This document shows positions 7,801 to 13,449 of a stretch of DNA of 13,449 nt, piece after piece. The notes below the pieces were generated by a model, which had not been told where the DNA came from, made no database searches, and was given only the letters and a program-made list of their open reading frames with translations. Source of the stretch: Planctomycetota bacterium (GTDB lineage: Bacteria > Planctomycetota > GCA-002687715 > DRQF01); the NCBI GenBank assembly GCA_015485455.1, contig WFTN01000036.1:1-13449 (forward strand), in the 5' to 3' direction. How positions within the stretch are numbered: the stretch's first letter is position 1; every line of letters begins with the position of its first letter. Made by a program: the position numbers and the translations under genes.

Positions 7801-8085
7801 GATCATTTGGGATCACCCGTGGCTGCCGGTTATGACGCCACAGCGTTTGTCTACTTCGAATCGACTCCAGGCCAAATCAATGTGGTCCAGTCAGCGATTG
7901 TCGCCACCACGAACGCCGCAGGGCAAGTGACCTTCTCACTGCCACTCACTTGGCCTGTCAGTGGGGGGGGCGTACGCAACGTTTATTTTGGTGTCATCGA
8001 CATCGTTCCATCGACGGGTTCCGGTCTGGCGAATGCTTACACTGAAGCGAACGACACCCTGAACTTCATGTCATTGACCTTCTGA
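4843..8085 (+). CDS. Secreted beta-propeller / di-haem cytochrome c / TSP3-like multidomain protein
   Basis: This 1080-residue protein begins with a Sec signal peptide (cleavage probably after TFA, near residue 22). Residues about 55-430 form YVTN-like propeller repeats (for example GLAFSADGSRAYVTCSSGRTVDVID). A cytochrome region follows, with CASCH (470-474) and CVDCH (600-604). Two motifs of the di-haem peroxidase/MauG-like kind, HWRGERGD (525-532) and IHDGRI (666-671), lie near the haem sites. Residues about 805-840 hold Asp-rich calcium-binding repeats (DSDMDG, DADGDG). The last 200 or so residues look Ig-like; about 975-1080 resembles Big_1-type domains. It is probably periplasmic or cell-surface, with an electron-transfer or oxidase role on an unknown substrate. 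ATG 4843 has AAGGAG six bases upstream. It is transcribed alone, divergent from arsR, and ends at a terminator. Confidence 0.88.
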   Translation: MRRTPLSLLVIICAFALTTFAQIQPGQRSTPTPMQNLASQNILPGAISTADAAGPFVDGMIPRDNIAGTYILQEVGHLRPVASAGNIIYAVNQEGCTLVAYTTNPFQKVLEVPLGLGANSVYEHPTRPLEIWITDSISNCVSVFDPTTLTLGQTIRTNGAPHGLAFSADGSRAYVTCSSGRTVDVIDTNTFTVVNSIAIPARRPRGIAVVGDNIHVAPLISGNNTTALGAGGSGFRLVLDIPTLSGLGAFPLPDIDLRTIGISPTGSSFETLNPTLEWAALGTSIFNVQNRPGTTELWICNTDALNAEVIAEPNFVNGKVVRNRVTIVDIAGGPGGSVNHVDLDQIGGVGCSQPRGVAFDSLRGRVYVMCEGSDRVVALDLNGNWLGSWKLKGQGRIRCLPHGGTVLGENLYVWNKGTNSITKINVVTTPLDSTVNNHKSLGLTPLTDAVRRGRSIVNNADLSAGGSSSCASCHIDGDQDGVVWDLSNVLDPEGTPNNQLSLFIDRKGPMVTQSLNGLPEGAPYHWRGERGDIEAFNGAFEGLLDGNELVPAELASMVSYINELHYPANHVQQDDRVTTPNELEGARIFMQETATASARCVDCHSLPTGSNNETMREDSGWAPSLVVTQLRGVADKVLGQHDLGIVNIGGNMLDLGDCTEFGPGLIHDGRIATLFDFSNSFVNIDPTEAMRLEDFMRAFDTGLAPATAIQATMTPANVFTLPEFNLLLNEAAQGECDLVATGSVTVGTAQPIPIRAYYNPQTALFEFDSKAQGLASPSFLQLLVNGNYGSWTFRGVPVGMGRRTIDSDMDGIANLDEAAFNTTADNPDADGDGFPDGYEQLWGMDPNVVDTSSPDSQAPGIISATPLYATTNTVKLDVKTDELCVVTASWMGKRGSEVRVSSKFAPYAKDHQFVINFLPQNATTMVTLTAVDPNNLSSTMTVGVVANAEIIGDIHIDAMALSTGPIAINMTTGMATTNFTAVVDVKDHLGSPVAAGYDATAFVYFESTPGQINVVQSAIVATTNAAGQVTFSLPLTWPVSGGGVRNVYFGVIDIVPSTGSGLANAYTEANDTLNFMSLTF

Positions 8086-8168
8086 TTGTTGTGGGTGGGC
8101 AATGAGGCCCCAGCAGTCCGTTGTTCGGTTCTTCATGACCAGCTGTCTTCTGGCAGATAAGCGGCACT

Positions 8169-8207
8169 AAGAGCCGGGTTTTTACCCGGCTCTTTTTATC
8201 TTTTATT
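8169..8207 (+). terminator. Intrinsic terminator of the propeller-cytochrome gene
   Basis: AAGAGCCGGGT (8169-8179) pairs perfectly with 8184-8194 around a TTTT loop. The T-rich run TTTATCTTTTATT follows. It lies about 85 bases after the stop at 8085. No comparable A run precedes it, so it works for plus-strand transcription only. Confidence 0.9.
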
Positions 8208-8315
8208 GAGGAAAGACGGGAATTGCTGGGGAAACTCTTGCTTTCGTGGGTTGTGCGGGGTTTTACTGATCGTATTTGCACCCACAGTTGGAACAGGCTA
8301 TCCTCCGGTCCGAAA

Positions 8316-8344
8316 TTGACGCAATCGTCTTAGGCCGCTTTATT
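8316..8344 (+). promoter_or_regulatory. Candidate sigma-70 promoter of the UrOX_N gene
   Basis: TTGACG (8316-8321) is separated by 17 bases from TTTATT (8339-8344). It lies after the upstream terminator and about 55 bases before ATG 8400. The -35 box is good and the -10 box moderate. Confidence 0.4.
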
Positions 8345-8399
8345 CATGGGATCGAAGTCATGAATGTAGGCTTTGGACTCTGAAGAGGATGACCGACCC

Positions 8400-8996
8400 A
8401 TGGAATTCGGATCGCAATACACCACCGCCTTGATTCGTTGGAGCCACATTTTTCTTGGCATCATGTGGATTGGCTTCTTCCTATTTATGCACCTCTTAGT
8501 TCGTCCTTATGTCGCAACATTGAGTGGGAATGCTAAAGCTAAGGCTTATCGTGCTTTGATTGCCCGTGGGCTACGTTGGTGCCGGGGTACGTCCTTGGCC
8601 ACGGTTCTCTTGGGCGTGGGTGTCCTGGGGCATTTGTGGTTTCAAGGTGTCTACCTCAATGACGTCGTCGGCCTCCTTGGCAGAGGCAAATTCATCATGT
8701 GGGGGATGACCTTTGCCGTGGCCATGTGGGCTAATCTTTGGTTTCTGATTTCACCGATTCAGAAGCGTATCACCGCATCCTTTGAAGCTGAGATTGGTCC
8801 CAGTGAGGCCGATGTGAAGAAGGCCAAGAAGTTGGCTGATATCAATGCTTACCTGGCTGCGCCCATGCTGATGTTGATGGTCTTTGCCAACAATTTTGGC
8901 ACTCACTTCCACTATGGGCACATGGCCCTCGCCTTTGTTGTGGGCTTAGCTGTCACCCATCTCTTGGTCACCTTGGCCAACAAGGGCAATCGTTAA
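8400..8996 (+). CDS. UrOX_N (DUF989)-type membrane protein without cytochrome c tail
   Basis: The 198-residue product opens with RWSHIFLGIMWIGFFLFMHLLV (R13, W14, H16), the signature first helix of the UrOX_N/DUF989 family. In PuuD this family forms the membrane half of a urate hydroxylase and is followed by a cytochrome c domain. Here there is no CxxCH, and the protein ends after about five hydrophobic segments (about 8-30, 62-82, 96-118, 146-164, 172-190). Urate oxidation should therefore not be assumed. Conserved histidines (H16, H76, and H167, H169, H172 in GTHFHYGH) could hold haem b. I place the start at ATG 8400, with AGAGGA ten bases upstream. An in-frame TTG at 8373 would add nine acidic residues but has a poor ribosome site. 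It converges on the lipoprotein gene with a gap of only 21 bases. Confidence 0.78.
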   Translation: MEFGSQYTTALIRWSHIFLGIMWIGFFLFMHLLVRPYVATLSGNAKAKAYRALIARGLRWCRGTSLATVLLGVGVLGHLWFQGVYLNDVVGLLGRGKFIMWGMTFAVAMWANLWFLISPIQKRITASFEAEIGPSEADVKKAKKLADINAYLAAPMLMLMVFANNFGTHFHYGHMALAFVVGLAVTHLLVTLANKGNR

Positions 8997-9017
8997 CAGA
9001 ACCAGCTCGAGTCATGG

Positions 9018-9749
9018 CTAACGTTGAAACTCGAAGATCAAAGGTTTCGGCGTCTCATCGTCGATTGTGATCATCTTCGACTGCTTCCCTAATTGTGGGT
9101 GAATCGCTTCAATTGCATAGTTTCCCTTCGGCAAATTCTCGATAGAGAAAGTGCCGTCCGAACCAGTGGTGGCAAAGAAGGGGTGGGGGATGGCGTGGAC
9201 ATACATCAGCATGTAGGCGTGCACGTCACAGGTGACGCTGATGTTTGTTTCACTTTGACGGACTTGATGGACGATCGATCCTTGACTTGGGGTGATGGTG
9301 GTCACAAAGGCTTGTCCTGGAAGCTTGGAGCCAAAGTTGACGTTGTGGATGACGGTGTCGCTATTCTTGATCCGAATGGGCTGGTACGTTTGCACCGCCA
9401 GGACATGGGGCTTGAAGACACACCCTTTTTGGTCGATGACAGCCTCTTCCTTGTTGTAAGGAAAGGTGAACTTCTCCAGCCCTTGTTTCACGTAGATGAG
9501 CACATCTTGGAGTTGTCCGTCTTGCACCCGGATCGATTGATCCGCGACTGGGGTCCCTGTTCCTTGGCACATGCCGATATCCCGTGGTGGAGGCGGTGTG
9601 CCGATGAACTTGCAGCTCCCAGAAATTGTCTGGGTTTTGCCATTTGAGGGAAGACTTACCGCGCGATCTGGATAAACTGGCGTCTCATCCTTGGCGCCGC
9701 ATGCGCTCAAGACAGAAAGAACGATAAGAGTCGGTATCAATCGGTTCAT
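9018..9749 (-). CDS. Copper-site (amicyanin-like cupredoxin) lipoprotein with carboxypeptidase-regulatory-like tail
   Basis: This 243-residue lipoprotein has a signal sequence ending in the lipobox LSAC (Cys17). The middle (about 80-185) looks like a cupredoxin: H135 in VIHNVNF, then C174, H177 and M180 in CDVHAYM. That matches the short Cys-x2-His-x2-Met loop of amicyanin, so a type 1 copper site is plausible. The end (about 188-243), FATTGSDGTFSIENLPKGNY, is a carboxypeptidase-regulatory-like beta-sandwich. The likely role is a periplasmic electron carrier or surface copper protein; the partner is unknown. I chose the ATG at 9749 because it gives a standard lipoprotein signal and has GGA about ten bases upstream. 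The ATG at 9773 would add eight residues without a ribosome site. The start region lies back to back with the aminotransferase start, 47 bases away. Several further cysteines (46, 61, 110) could form disulfides. Confidence 0.8.
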   Translation of the reverse strand: MNRLIPTLIVLSVLSACGAKDETPVYPDRAVSLPSNGKTQTISGSCKFIGTPPPPRDIGMCQGTGTPVADQSIRVQDGQLQDVLIYVKQGLEKFTFPYNKEEAVIDQKGCVFKPHVLAVQTYQPIRIKNSDTVIHNVNFGSKLPGQAFVTTITPSQGSIVHQVRQSETNISVTCDVHAYMLMYVHAIPHPFFATTGSDGTFSIENLPKGNYAIEAIHPQLGKQSKMITIDDETPKPLIFEFQR

Positions 9750-9796
9750 GGTTGGATTTCCAGTTTGTTTCATAGATTGTCACGGTAGGAGCTTTG

Positions 9797-11062
9797 ATGA
9801 AAGACGCAAGAGAAGAAGCGCGGGGGGCCCTGCGTTGTTTGCCATATATGGGTGTCATTGCCGTTGTGGCGGAGGCTGAGAAACTTGGATTTTCCAACGG
9901 CGATCCAGATTGGATCAACCTGGGACAGGGTCAACCAGAAGTGGGGGAGATCGCTGGAGCCCCTGATCGGGTGAAGCGTGTTGATTTTGAGCCCATCGAT
10001 CATGCCTATGGGCCAGTCCATGGTACCGTGGAACTGCGTCAAAGAGTCGCAGATCACTACAACCGTCTTTTTCGCCAAGGAAAAGAGAGCCAGTACGGTC
10101 CAGACAATGTGGCCATCGCTTCTGGGGGGCGGCTTGCTCTGTCTCGGGCGGCCTTTGCCTTGTCTCCTGCCCGGGTCGGCTATCAGGTGCCGGATTACAG
10201 TGCTTATGAAGACATGCTCGGCGGTCAGATGCCAAGAATCGAACCCATCGCCATGCATGCTGATGAGGCAGATGGATTCGCTCTGCCCGGTGATCGTCTT
10301 GTAGAAGAAATCAAAGAGAAAAAGTTAGACGCCGTCATTATTAGCAATCCTTGCAACCCCACGGGTGTGGTGGTGCAAGGTGACGACTTGGTGGGTTGGG
10401 TTGATGGAGCTCGGGAGAACGACTGTGTCCTGCTTTCAGACGAGTTCTATTCTCATTTTGTCTATCAACCAGATGGTTCCCCTGGTGCCGGGCCTATCAG
10501 TGCGGCAGCCGCCATCCAGGACATCGAAGAAGATCCTGTGTTGATTTTTGACGGTTTGACCAAGTGCTACCGTTATCCAGGGTGGCGCATTGGCTGGGTT
10601 CTTGGACCCAAGAAACTGATCGAGTGTTTCATTACTGCTGGCAGCGCCCTTGATGGCGGACCGGCCCGCATCCTTCAGCGAGCCGCTGTGGACGTTCTGG
10701 AGCCTGCCATGGCCGACCAAGAAACTGATGCTTTGCGCCAAGCTTTTGCCAAGAAGCGAAACCTGATGCTGGATCGTCTCAAAGCCATGGGGATTCGTTT
10801 CGCCCATGAATCGGAAGGGACGTTCTATCTTTGGGGTTGCCTAGAAAATCTCCCGGCTCCCTACAATGATGCTGAGCATTTCTTTCACGCAGCCCTCAAA
10901 GAGAAGGTCCTGACAGTTCCGGGATTCTTCTTCGACGTGAATCCGGGAAAAACTCGGGAGGTGGGGAGCAAATTTGACCAATGGATGCGATTCTCCTTCG
11001 GCCCACCCATTGAGGCTGTGGCCGCTGGGTTGGATCGACTAGAAGCCATGCTGAAGGGGTGA
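9797..11062 (+). CDS. Class I/II PLP-dependent aminotransferase
   Basis: This 421-residue fold-type I aminotransferase has all key residues: NPCNPTG (184-190), D215 and Y218 in LSDEFYSHF for the cofactor ring, K256 in GLTKCYRYPGWRIGW as Schiff-base lysine, and R398 in MRFSFG for the substrate carboxylate. Residue 255, usually Ser in the SxSK motif, is Thr. The protein is cytoplasmic. The amino acid substrate cannot be read from the sequence; the aspartate/alanine/aromatic group is possible. The start is ATG 9797, with AGGAG five bases upstream; the TTG three bases earlier is too close to that site. It is transcribed away from the lipoprotein gene, with only 47 bases for both promoters. No neighbouring gene suggests a pathway. 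Confidence 0.93.
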   Translation: MKDAREEARGALRCLPYMGVIAVVAEAEKLGFSNGDPDWINLGQGQPEVGEIAGAPDRVKRVDFEPIDHAYGPVHGTVELRQRVADHYNRLFRQGKESQYGPDNVAIASGGRLALSRAAFALSPARVGYQVPDYSAYEDMLGGQMPRIEPIAMHADEADGFALPGDRLVEEIKEKKLDAVIISNPCNPTGVVVQGDDLVGWVDGARENDCVLLSDEFYSHFVYQPDGSPGAGPISAAAAIQDIEEDPVLIFDGLTKCYRYPGWRIGWVLGPKKLIECFITAGSALDGGPARILQRAAVDVLEPAMADQETDALRQAFAKKRNLMLDRLKAMGIRFAHESEGTFYLWGCLENLPAPYNDAEHFFHAALKEKVLTVPGFFFDVNPGKTREVGSKFDQWMRFSFGPPIEAVAAGLDRLEAMLKG

Positions 11063-11071
11063 CGAACTCTC

Positions 11072-11106
11072 AAGGCTTAACAAGAGCCCTGGGGCGTTGC
11101 CTTTTT
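11072..11106 (+). terminator. Possible weak terminator after the aminotransferase gene
   Basis: AAGGC (11072-11076) can pair with GCCTT (11099-11103), and an inner GCCC/GGGC pairing lies between them. TTTTT (11102-11106) follows. It starts ten bases after the stop codon. The stem is short and interrupted, so this is a tentative call. Confidence 0.4.
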
Positions 11107-11144
11107 GTGACGATGTTACGAATAGGTGACGCTTCTTCTTTGTT

Positions 11145-11168
11145 CGAATCGCCGCGAATCGAGGATTC
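11145..11168. repeat. Direct repeat CGAATCG x2 plus overlapping inverted repeat, upstream of sigma-54 site
   Basis: CGAATCG occurs at 11145-11151 and 11155-11161, a 10-base period (one helical turn). GAATC (11156-11160) also forms an inverted repeat with GATTC (11164-11168). The cluster lies 46-69 bases upstream of the -24 element. A binding site for a sigma-54 enhancer-binding protein is possible but unproven. Confidence 0.35.
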
Positions 11169-11213
11169 AGCCCGGAAGTCCAGTAATTCTCCCGTTTCAT
11201 GGCAGAAATCCCG

Positions 11214-11230
11214 TTGGCACGGCGCTTGCG
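11214..11230 (+). promoter_or_regulatory. Near-perfect sigma-54 (-24/-12) promoter
   Basis: TTGGCACGGCGCTTGCG matches the RpoN consensus TTGGCACG-N4-TTGC(A/T) at every fixed position; only the last A/T is G. GG (11216-11217) and GC (11228-11229) have the required 12-base register. Transcription would start near 11241. It lies in an intergenic gap and reads away from the aminotransferase gene. Confidence 0.7.
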
Positions 11231-11240
11231 GTTCCCCTGC

Positions 11241-11382
11241 CATGCCACGCGGCTTTGGTCTCTTCGAGGTTGAAATGTGTATTTCAATCTCTCATCTTTC
11301 TTGTTCTTGGTACGCACATCAAGAGGGATACCCAGGCACGGGTTCCCGAGGCCCAAAGACGCGTGGCTTGTTTTTTTCTTCT
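11241..11382 (+). ncRNA. Candidate sigma-54-dependent structured small RNA
   Basis: The arm GCCACGCGGCTTTGG (11244-11258) pairs with 11353-11367 at 14 of 15 positions, with one G/A mismatch at 11252/11359. The 3' arm is followed at once by a T-rich tract (11368-11382, including seven T in a row). Inside are an 11-bp hairpin (11266-11276 with 11281-11291, GTGT loop, one G-U pair), a weaker stem (11305-11309 with 11320-11324), and a GC-rich one (11335-11348 region). The predicted sigma-54 start at about 11241 coincides with the 5' end of the closing stem. It does not resemble tRNA, SRP RNA, tmRNA or RNase P RNA, and it is not a canonical 6S rod. Alternatives are a leader or attenuator of the metallopeptidase gene 120 bases downstream, or a small inverted-repeat element. 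Confidence 0.55.
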
Positions 11383-11502
11383 TGGCAGCTCGTCCGACCT
11401 CAGCCAAACCCCCTCCTAGATCCCCCATATCGACGAGAACAGCCAGTGAGAGTAGACTCATCGGTCCACCGACATGAATAGTTTACCCCAGGGATCGATT
11501 TG

Positions 11503-13449
11503 ATGAAACAACTTCTCGCCACTTGCTTCTTCCTTGTGACTCTCACAGTCTCCGGATTTGGGCAGAGTAAGCTAAGCTACTATCTGCCCCAGGACATTCA
11601 CTACGATTCTGCTGTACCAACACCGAGGCAATTCTTGGGTTTTGAAGTGGGTGAGTGGCATGTTCGACCGGATCAGATCGTGCGTTACTTCGAGCTTTTG
11701 GCTGAGTCTTCTCCTCGATGCCGATTGCAAGTCTACGGACGAACGCACGAGGCTCGCCCTTTGATTGCCCTCACTGTCAGTGCACCGGGAAACATCGGGC
11801 GCTTGGATGCCATTCAGACGATGCGTCGTGCACTGGTTGAACCATCGTTGGAGAAACCCAATACAGCTCACATGCCTGTGGTGCTGTGGATGGGATATAG
11901 CGTCCACGGTGATGAACCCAGTGGAGCGAATGCGGCTTTGCTCTATGCTTACTATTTGGCCGCGGCCAAGGGCCAAGAAATTGATGACCTCTTGAACAAT
12001 TCGATTGTCTTGCTTGATCCCTGTCTCAATCCAGATGGGTTGGGTCGCTTCGCCCATTGGGCCAACACCCACCGGGGTAAGAATGCTATCTCGGATCCGA
12101 ATCATCGAGAGCACCGCCAGCCCTGGCCTTCGGGGCGGACAAACCACTATTGGTTCGATCTCAATCGGGACTGGCTTTTAGCTCAGCACCCCGAAAGTCA
12201 GGGACGTTTGAAGCTCTTTCACCAATGGCGCCCCAATGTTGTGACGGACTTTCATGAGATGGGCACCAATTCCTCCTACTTCTTTCAACCGGGGGTTTTG
12301 AGTCGTCACAATCCTCTGATTCCTCAGAAGAATTATGACCTCACCGCCGAGATCGCTGACTTCCACGGCAAGGCACTCGACCGCTTAGGATCTCTTTATT
12401 ACACCCGAGAGTCCTACGACGATTTCTATTTTGGTAAAGGCTCAACATACCCGGATGGGCAGGGTTCTGTGGGCATTCTCTTTGAACAGGCCAGCTCTCG
12501 AGGTCATGCCCAAATGAGTCGTTTTGGTTTGCTCACCTTTCCCTTCACCATTCGCAACCAGTTGACCACGTCGATTTCGAGTCATCGAGCAGCGGTGGCC
12601 AAGCGTGTGGAACTTTTGGACTATCAGCGGGAGTTCTGTGAATCGGCTTTGGATGCGGCAGTGGCCGACCCCATCAAGGCATGGGTGTTTGCATCTGGAA
12701 AGTCTGACCGCCGGGCGCGGAAGTTGGTGCACTTACTTCACCGCCATCAAATCGAGGTGCACAGTTTGGCCAAGGACATCCAGGTGGGCCCCATCACTTT
12801 CAAAGCTGGAAACTCCTTCTTGGTCCGTGGAAGCCAATCTCAGTATCGCTTGCTTAAGTCCTTGTTCGAGTTTCGCACCACCTTCAATGATCCGGTATTC
12901 TACGATGTCTCTGCCTGGAACATACTCGCAGCTTACGACTTGGATTATGGCGAATTGGACGCCGCGGCTTTTGAACCTGGGCTTGTGGCCCCCTTGTCTT
13001 TGAAGGCTCAACCTGGAGGCATCCAGAATGTGGCCCTAGACAAGAACCAACCATTCTCATGGATGTTCGATTGGGATTCCTTTGAATCAGCCCGCCTTCT
13101 CAATCGCTTGCTCGACCGCGGTGTCCGCCTTCTTGTTTGCGGCACTCCCGTCACTGTTCAACTCAACGGAAGCCCTTCAGATCGTTCCTTCGATCGGGGC
13201 AGCGTTGTGATCCCCCGGGGACTGCAAGACCTCCCCTTCGAGAAAATTGTCAGCATTATTGAAGAAGAAGCCCGTTTGGCGCAAGTACAGGTCTTTGCCA
13301 TTCAAAGTGGCATGACAACAAAAGGTGCAGACTTAGGCAGTCCATCCATGGGGTCCATGCGCCCCGGCAATGCCCTCATTCTTGTGGGGGGAGAGGTGTC
13401 CACCTATGAGGCTGGAGAAGTTTGGCACCTTTTGGACGCTCGCTTGGGA
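11503..13449 (+). CDS. M14-family zinc metallocarboxypeptidase, C-terminus cut by window edge
   Basis: The frame is open from ATG 11503 to the last base (649 codons). A signal peptide (about 1-21, ending SGFGQ) predicts export. Zinc and catalytic residues of family M14 are all present: H135 and E138 in SVHGDEPSG, H251 in TDFHEMG, N221 and R222 in DLNRDW for substrate binding, and E328 in GILFEQASSRG as general base. After the catalytic domain (about 40-370) comes a long C-terminal region of unknown function, common in large bacterial M14 peptidases; about 200 residues probably lie beyond the window. It likely trims C-terminal residues of peptides in the periplasm or outside the cell. AGGGA about nine bases upstream is a moderate ribosome site. 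It lies 120 bases downstream of the structured RNA candidate and could be reached by read-through. Confidence 0.9.
   Translation, partial: MKQLLATCFFLVTLTVSGFGQSKLSYYLPQDIHYDSAVPTPRQFLGFEVGEWHVRPDQIVRYFELLAESSPRCRLQVYGRTHEARPLIALTVSAPGNIGRLDAIQTMRRALVEPSLEKPNTAHMPVVLWMGYSVHGDEPSGANAALLYAYYLAAAKGQEIDDLLNNSIVLLDPCLNPDGLGRFAHWANTHRGKNAISDPNHREHRQPWPSGRTNHYWFDLNRDWLLAQHPESQGRLKLFHQWRPNVVTDFHEMGTNSSYFFQPGVLSRHNPLIPQKNYDLTAEIADFHGKALDRLGSLYYTRESYDDFYFGKGSTYPDGQGSVGILFEQASSRGHAQMSRFGLLTFPFTIRNQLTTSISSHRAAVAKRVELLDYQREFCESALDAAVADPIKAWVFASGKSDRRARKLVHLLHRHQIEVHSLAKDIQVGPITFKAGNSFLVRGSQSQYRLLKSLFEFRTTFNDPVFYDVSAWNILAAYDLDYGELDAAAFEPGLVAPLSLKAQPGGIQNVALDKNQPFSWMFDWDSFESARLLNRLLDRGVRLLVCGTPVTVQLNGSPSDRSFDRGSVVIPRGLQDLPFEKIVSIIEEEARLAQVQVFAIQSGMTTKGADLGSPSMGSMRPGNALILVGGEVSTYEAGEVWHLLDARLG

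Larger units (their letters stand above)
8086..8399. other. Intergenic gap between propeller-cytochrome gene and UrOX_N gene
   Basis: This gap of about 310 bases holds the terminator at 8169-8207 and a candidate promoter at 8316-8344. No RNA gene, repeat family or credible small protein gene was found in it. Confidence 0.6.
11063..11502. other. Long intergenic gap
   Basis: This is the only gap above 400 bases. From left to right it holds a weak terminator, the CGAATCG repeats, the sigma-54 site and the structured RNA candidate. The last 120 bases (11383-11502) show only a weak TTGGC/GCCAA stem (11382-11386 with 11403-11407). Reading frames crossing the gap have no family resemblance and no good ribosome sites. 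Confidence 0.6.

Noticed and set aside
7210-7806. 198-codon open frame on the minus strand
   Set aside because: It is antisense to the C-terminal half of the propeller-cytochrome gene, and its Arg/His/Gly-rich product is typical of a shadow frame.
7963-7970. Run of eight G inside the propeller-cytochrome gene, possible slippage or phase variation site
   Set aside because: The frame is intact and encodes Gly-Gly-Gly. A single such run in one sequence is not evidence of phase variation, though it is a spot to check for sequencing indels.
8102-8170. 22-residue frame (ATG 8102 to TAA 8170) after the propeller-cytochrome gene
   Set aside because: It has no convincing ribosome site, runs into the terminator stem, and has no recognisable feature.
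11244-11367. Inverted-repeat pair as ends of a miniature transposable element
   Set aside because: There is no target-site duplication next to the arms, and the T tract plus sigma-54 register fit an RNA gene better. It cannot be fully excluded without a genome copy count.
11039-11481. Overlapping open frames on both strands across the gap (11059-11481 plus, 11039-11461 minus)
   Set aside because: They have no recognisable domain and no good ribosome site, and their composition looks random. They cross the sigma-54 site and the paired arms, which explain the region better.
1-13449. tRNA, rRNA, CRISPR arrays, insertion sequences, phage genes, replication origin
   Set aside because: None was seen on either strand: no tRNA T-arm/acceptor pattern, no regularly spaced repeats, and no transposase or integrase motifs.

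Overview
The window reads as a chromosomal piece of a free-living Gram-negative bacterium. It has lipoprotein and Sec signal peptides, periplasmic c-type cytochromes, roughly balanced base composition, and no phage, insertion-sequence or CRISPR features. The gene set (a large beta-propeller/di-heme cytochrome protein, an amicyanin-like lipoprotein with a carboxypeptidase-regulatory-like tail, a stand-alone UrOX_N membrane protein, an M14 metallopeptidase) recalls Planctomycetota or related environmental lineages. That placement is an impression from protein style, not a measured assignment.

Layout. (1) Positions 1-713, minus strand: the N-terminal part of a multihaem cytochrome c lipoprotein, cut by the window edge. 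(2) Positions 841-4699, minus strand: a compact five-gene sulfide/persulfide operon. It runs ArsR-type repressor, TauE/SafE (TSUP) permease, CstB-like persulfide dioxygenase-rhodanese fusion, membrane-anchored rhodanese, and an unrecognised four-helix membrane protein, and ends in a strong intrinsic terminator. The first three genes overlap by 4 and 1 bases. A perfect 9-bp inverted repeat spans the -10 box and start codon of arsR and is probably the repressor's own operator; the arsR mRNA may be leaderless. (3) Positions 4843-8085, plus strand: a 1080-residue secreted protein with a YVTN-like beta-propeller, two CxxCH haem sites, calcium-binding type repeats and Ig-like domains, followed by a terminator. 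(4) Positions 8400-8996, plus: a UrOX_N (PuuD N-terminal type) membrane protein, convergent with a copper-site lipoprotein gene (9018-9749, minus). The lipoprotein gene is divergent from a PLP aminotransferase gene (9797-11062, plus). (5) Positions 11063-11502: the only long gap without a gene. (6) Positions 11503 to the right edge, plus: an M14 zinc metallopeptidase, cut by the window end.

The most interesting signal is in the gap at 11063-11502. A near-perfect sigma-54 (-24/-12) promoter at 11214-11230 predicts a transcription start near 11241. Just there begins a 15-nt arm (11244-11258) that pairs, 14 of 15 positions, with 11353-11367, which is followed at once by a T-rich tract. Between the arms are an 11-bp hairpin and further stems. 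Promoter, folded body and terminator agree in register, so I propose an undescribed sigma-54-dependent structured RNA of about 130-140 nt.

How the parts work together. The sulfide operon would sense reactive sulfur through the ArsR protein. It would oxidise persulfide to sulfite and thiosulfate in the cytoplasm (CstB-like enzyme plus rhodaneses) and export sulfur oxyanions through the TSUP permease. The flanking cytochromes and the copper lipoprotein suggest a periplasm rich in electron carriers, but nothing in the sequence links them directly to the sulfur operon.
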